This document shows positions 22,265 to 22,337 of a DNA stretch of 22,337 nt, one piece after another. The stretch's first letter is position 1; each line of letters starts with the position of its first letter. This DNA is from Paramuribaculum sp. (GTDB lineage Bacteria; Bacteroidota; Bacteroidia; Bacteroidales; Muribaculaceae): the NCBI GenBank assembly GCA_029058705.1, contig JAIDXA010000311.1, positions 11,238 through 33,574 of the forward strand, written 5' to 3'. Position numbers and translations under genes: made by a program. A model generated the notes under the pieces. That model was not told the origin of the DNA. It saw only the letters and a list, made by a program, of their open reading frames with translations, and did not search any database.

Positions 22265-22337
22265 ATCGAGTAGGTCGGGAAACGAAAGTATTCTGACCTA
22301 CTTTCGTTTCCTTTCCTCTCACACCACCGTACGTGCC
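22265..22337 (-). mobile_element. 3' end of a group II intron (domain V strand and domain VI), continuing past the window
   Basis: Read on the minus strand, the window edge begins GGCACGTACGGTGGTGTGAG, which matches the 3' strand of group II intron domain V and the bases after it. A stem-loop region follows, ending in CCGACCTACTCGAT, the usual form of domain VI with a branch-point A seven bases from the end and a terminal AT. The 3' exon would start at 22264. Two alternative pairings are visible: GGAAACGAAAGTA 22278-22290 with TACTTTCGTTTCC 22299-22311, and GTAGGTC 22270-22276 with GACCTAC 22295-22301. The reverse transcriptase gene and the rest of the ribozyme should lie to the right. It inserts 38 bases after the ino1 stop, facing it. 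Confidence 0.62.

Noticed and set aside
22270..22311. Inverted repeat after ino1 as its transcription terminator
   Set aside because: The 13-base arms are perfect, but no T tract follows on the plus strand (TTTCCTCTC). The whole segment is better explained as domain VI of a group II intron on the minus strand. Some termination effect is still possible.

Overview
The window looks like chromosomal DNA of a gut Bacteroidales, most likely of the Muribaculaceae (S24-7) type. Three things point there: promoters of the Bacteroidetes form (TTTG, about 20 bases, TAnnTTTG) with almost no Shine-Dalgarno sites; fimbrillin, DUF5119 and DUF3575 cell-surface genes; and a very large secreted protein with choice-of-anchor-J and fibronectin-III-like modules ending in a type IX secretion style sorting tail. 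The family-level placement is inference from gene content. No rRNA, tRNA or CRISPR array was seen.

Layout. Positions 1-3643 carry housekeeping genes: the end of an unrecognised gene translationally coupled to an Sfp-type phosphopantetheinyl transferase, a LexA-like S24 regulator, the tRNA t6A dehydratase TcdA, a divergent tRNA wobble-uridine methyltransferase (MnmC2/MnmD type), and a hypothetical protein. Positions 3759-8164 hold the 1402-residue surface protein with a clear promoter and terminator. Next is a promoter-driven, terminator-ended structured RNA (about 8205-8438) that folds as a long rod, like 6S RNA or the Bacteroidales-1 RNA. A fimbrial locus follows (8832-12280: DUF5119 lipoprotein, fimbrillin, DUF3575 outer-membrane protein). 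After it come a secreted protein with DnaJ-type CxxC zinc-binding repeats but no J domain (12553-13527), and an ECF sigma factor (13896-14402) whose promoter lies between two copies of a palindrome.

The right third (14688-22226) is the most interesting part. It is a compact same-strand cluster: pdxA, a nucleotidyltransferase, an ATP-grasp protein, a GtrA-like membrane protein, a lysophospholipid-type acyltransferase, a CDP-alcohol phosphatidyltransferase, a HAD phosphatase-like protein and inositol-3-phosphate synthase. Read together, this suggests a pathway from glucose-6-phosphate through inositol phosphate to inositol-containing membrane lipids. The separate cytidylyltransferase-like gene suggests a route through CDP-inositol. 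The ATP-grasp protein and the GtrA-like protein have no assigned role in known bacterial inositol-lipid pathways.

The last 73 bases look like the 3' end (domain V strand and domain VI) of a group II intron on the minus strand; the rest of it lies beyond the window.
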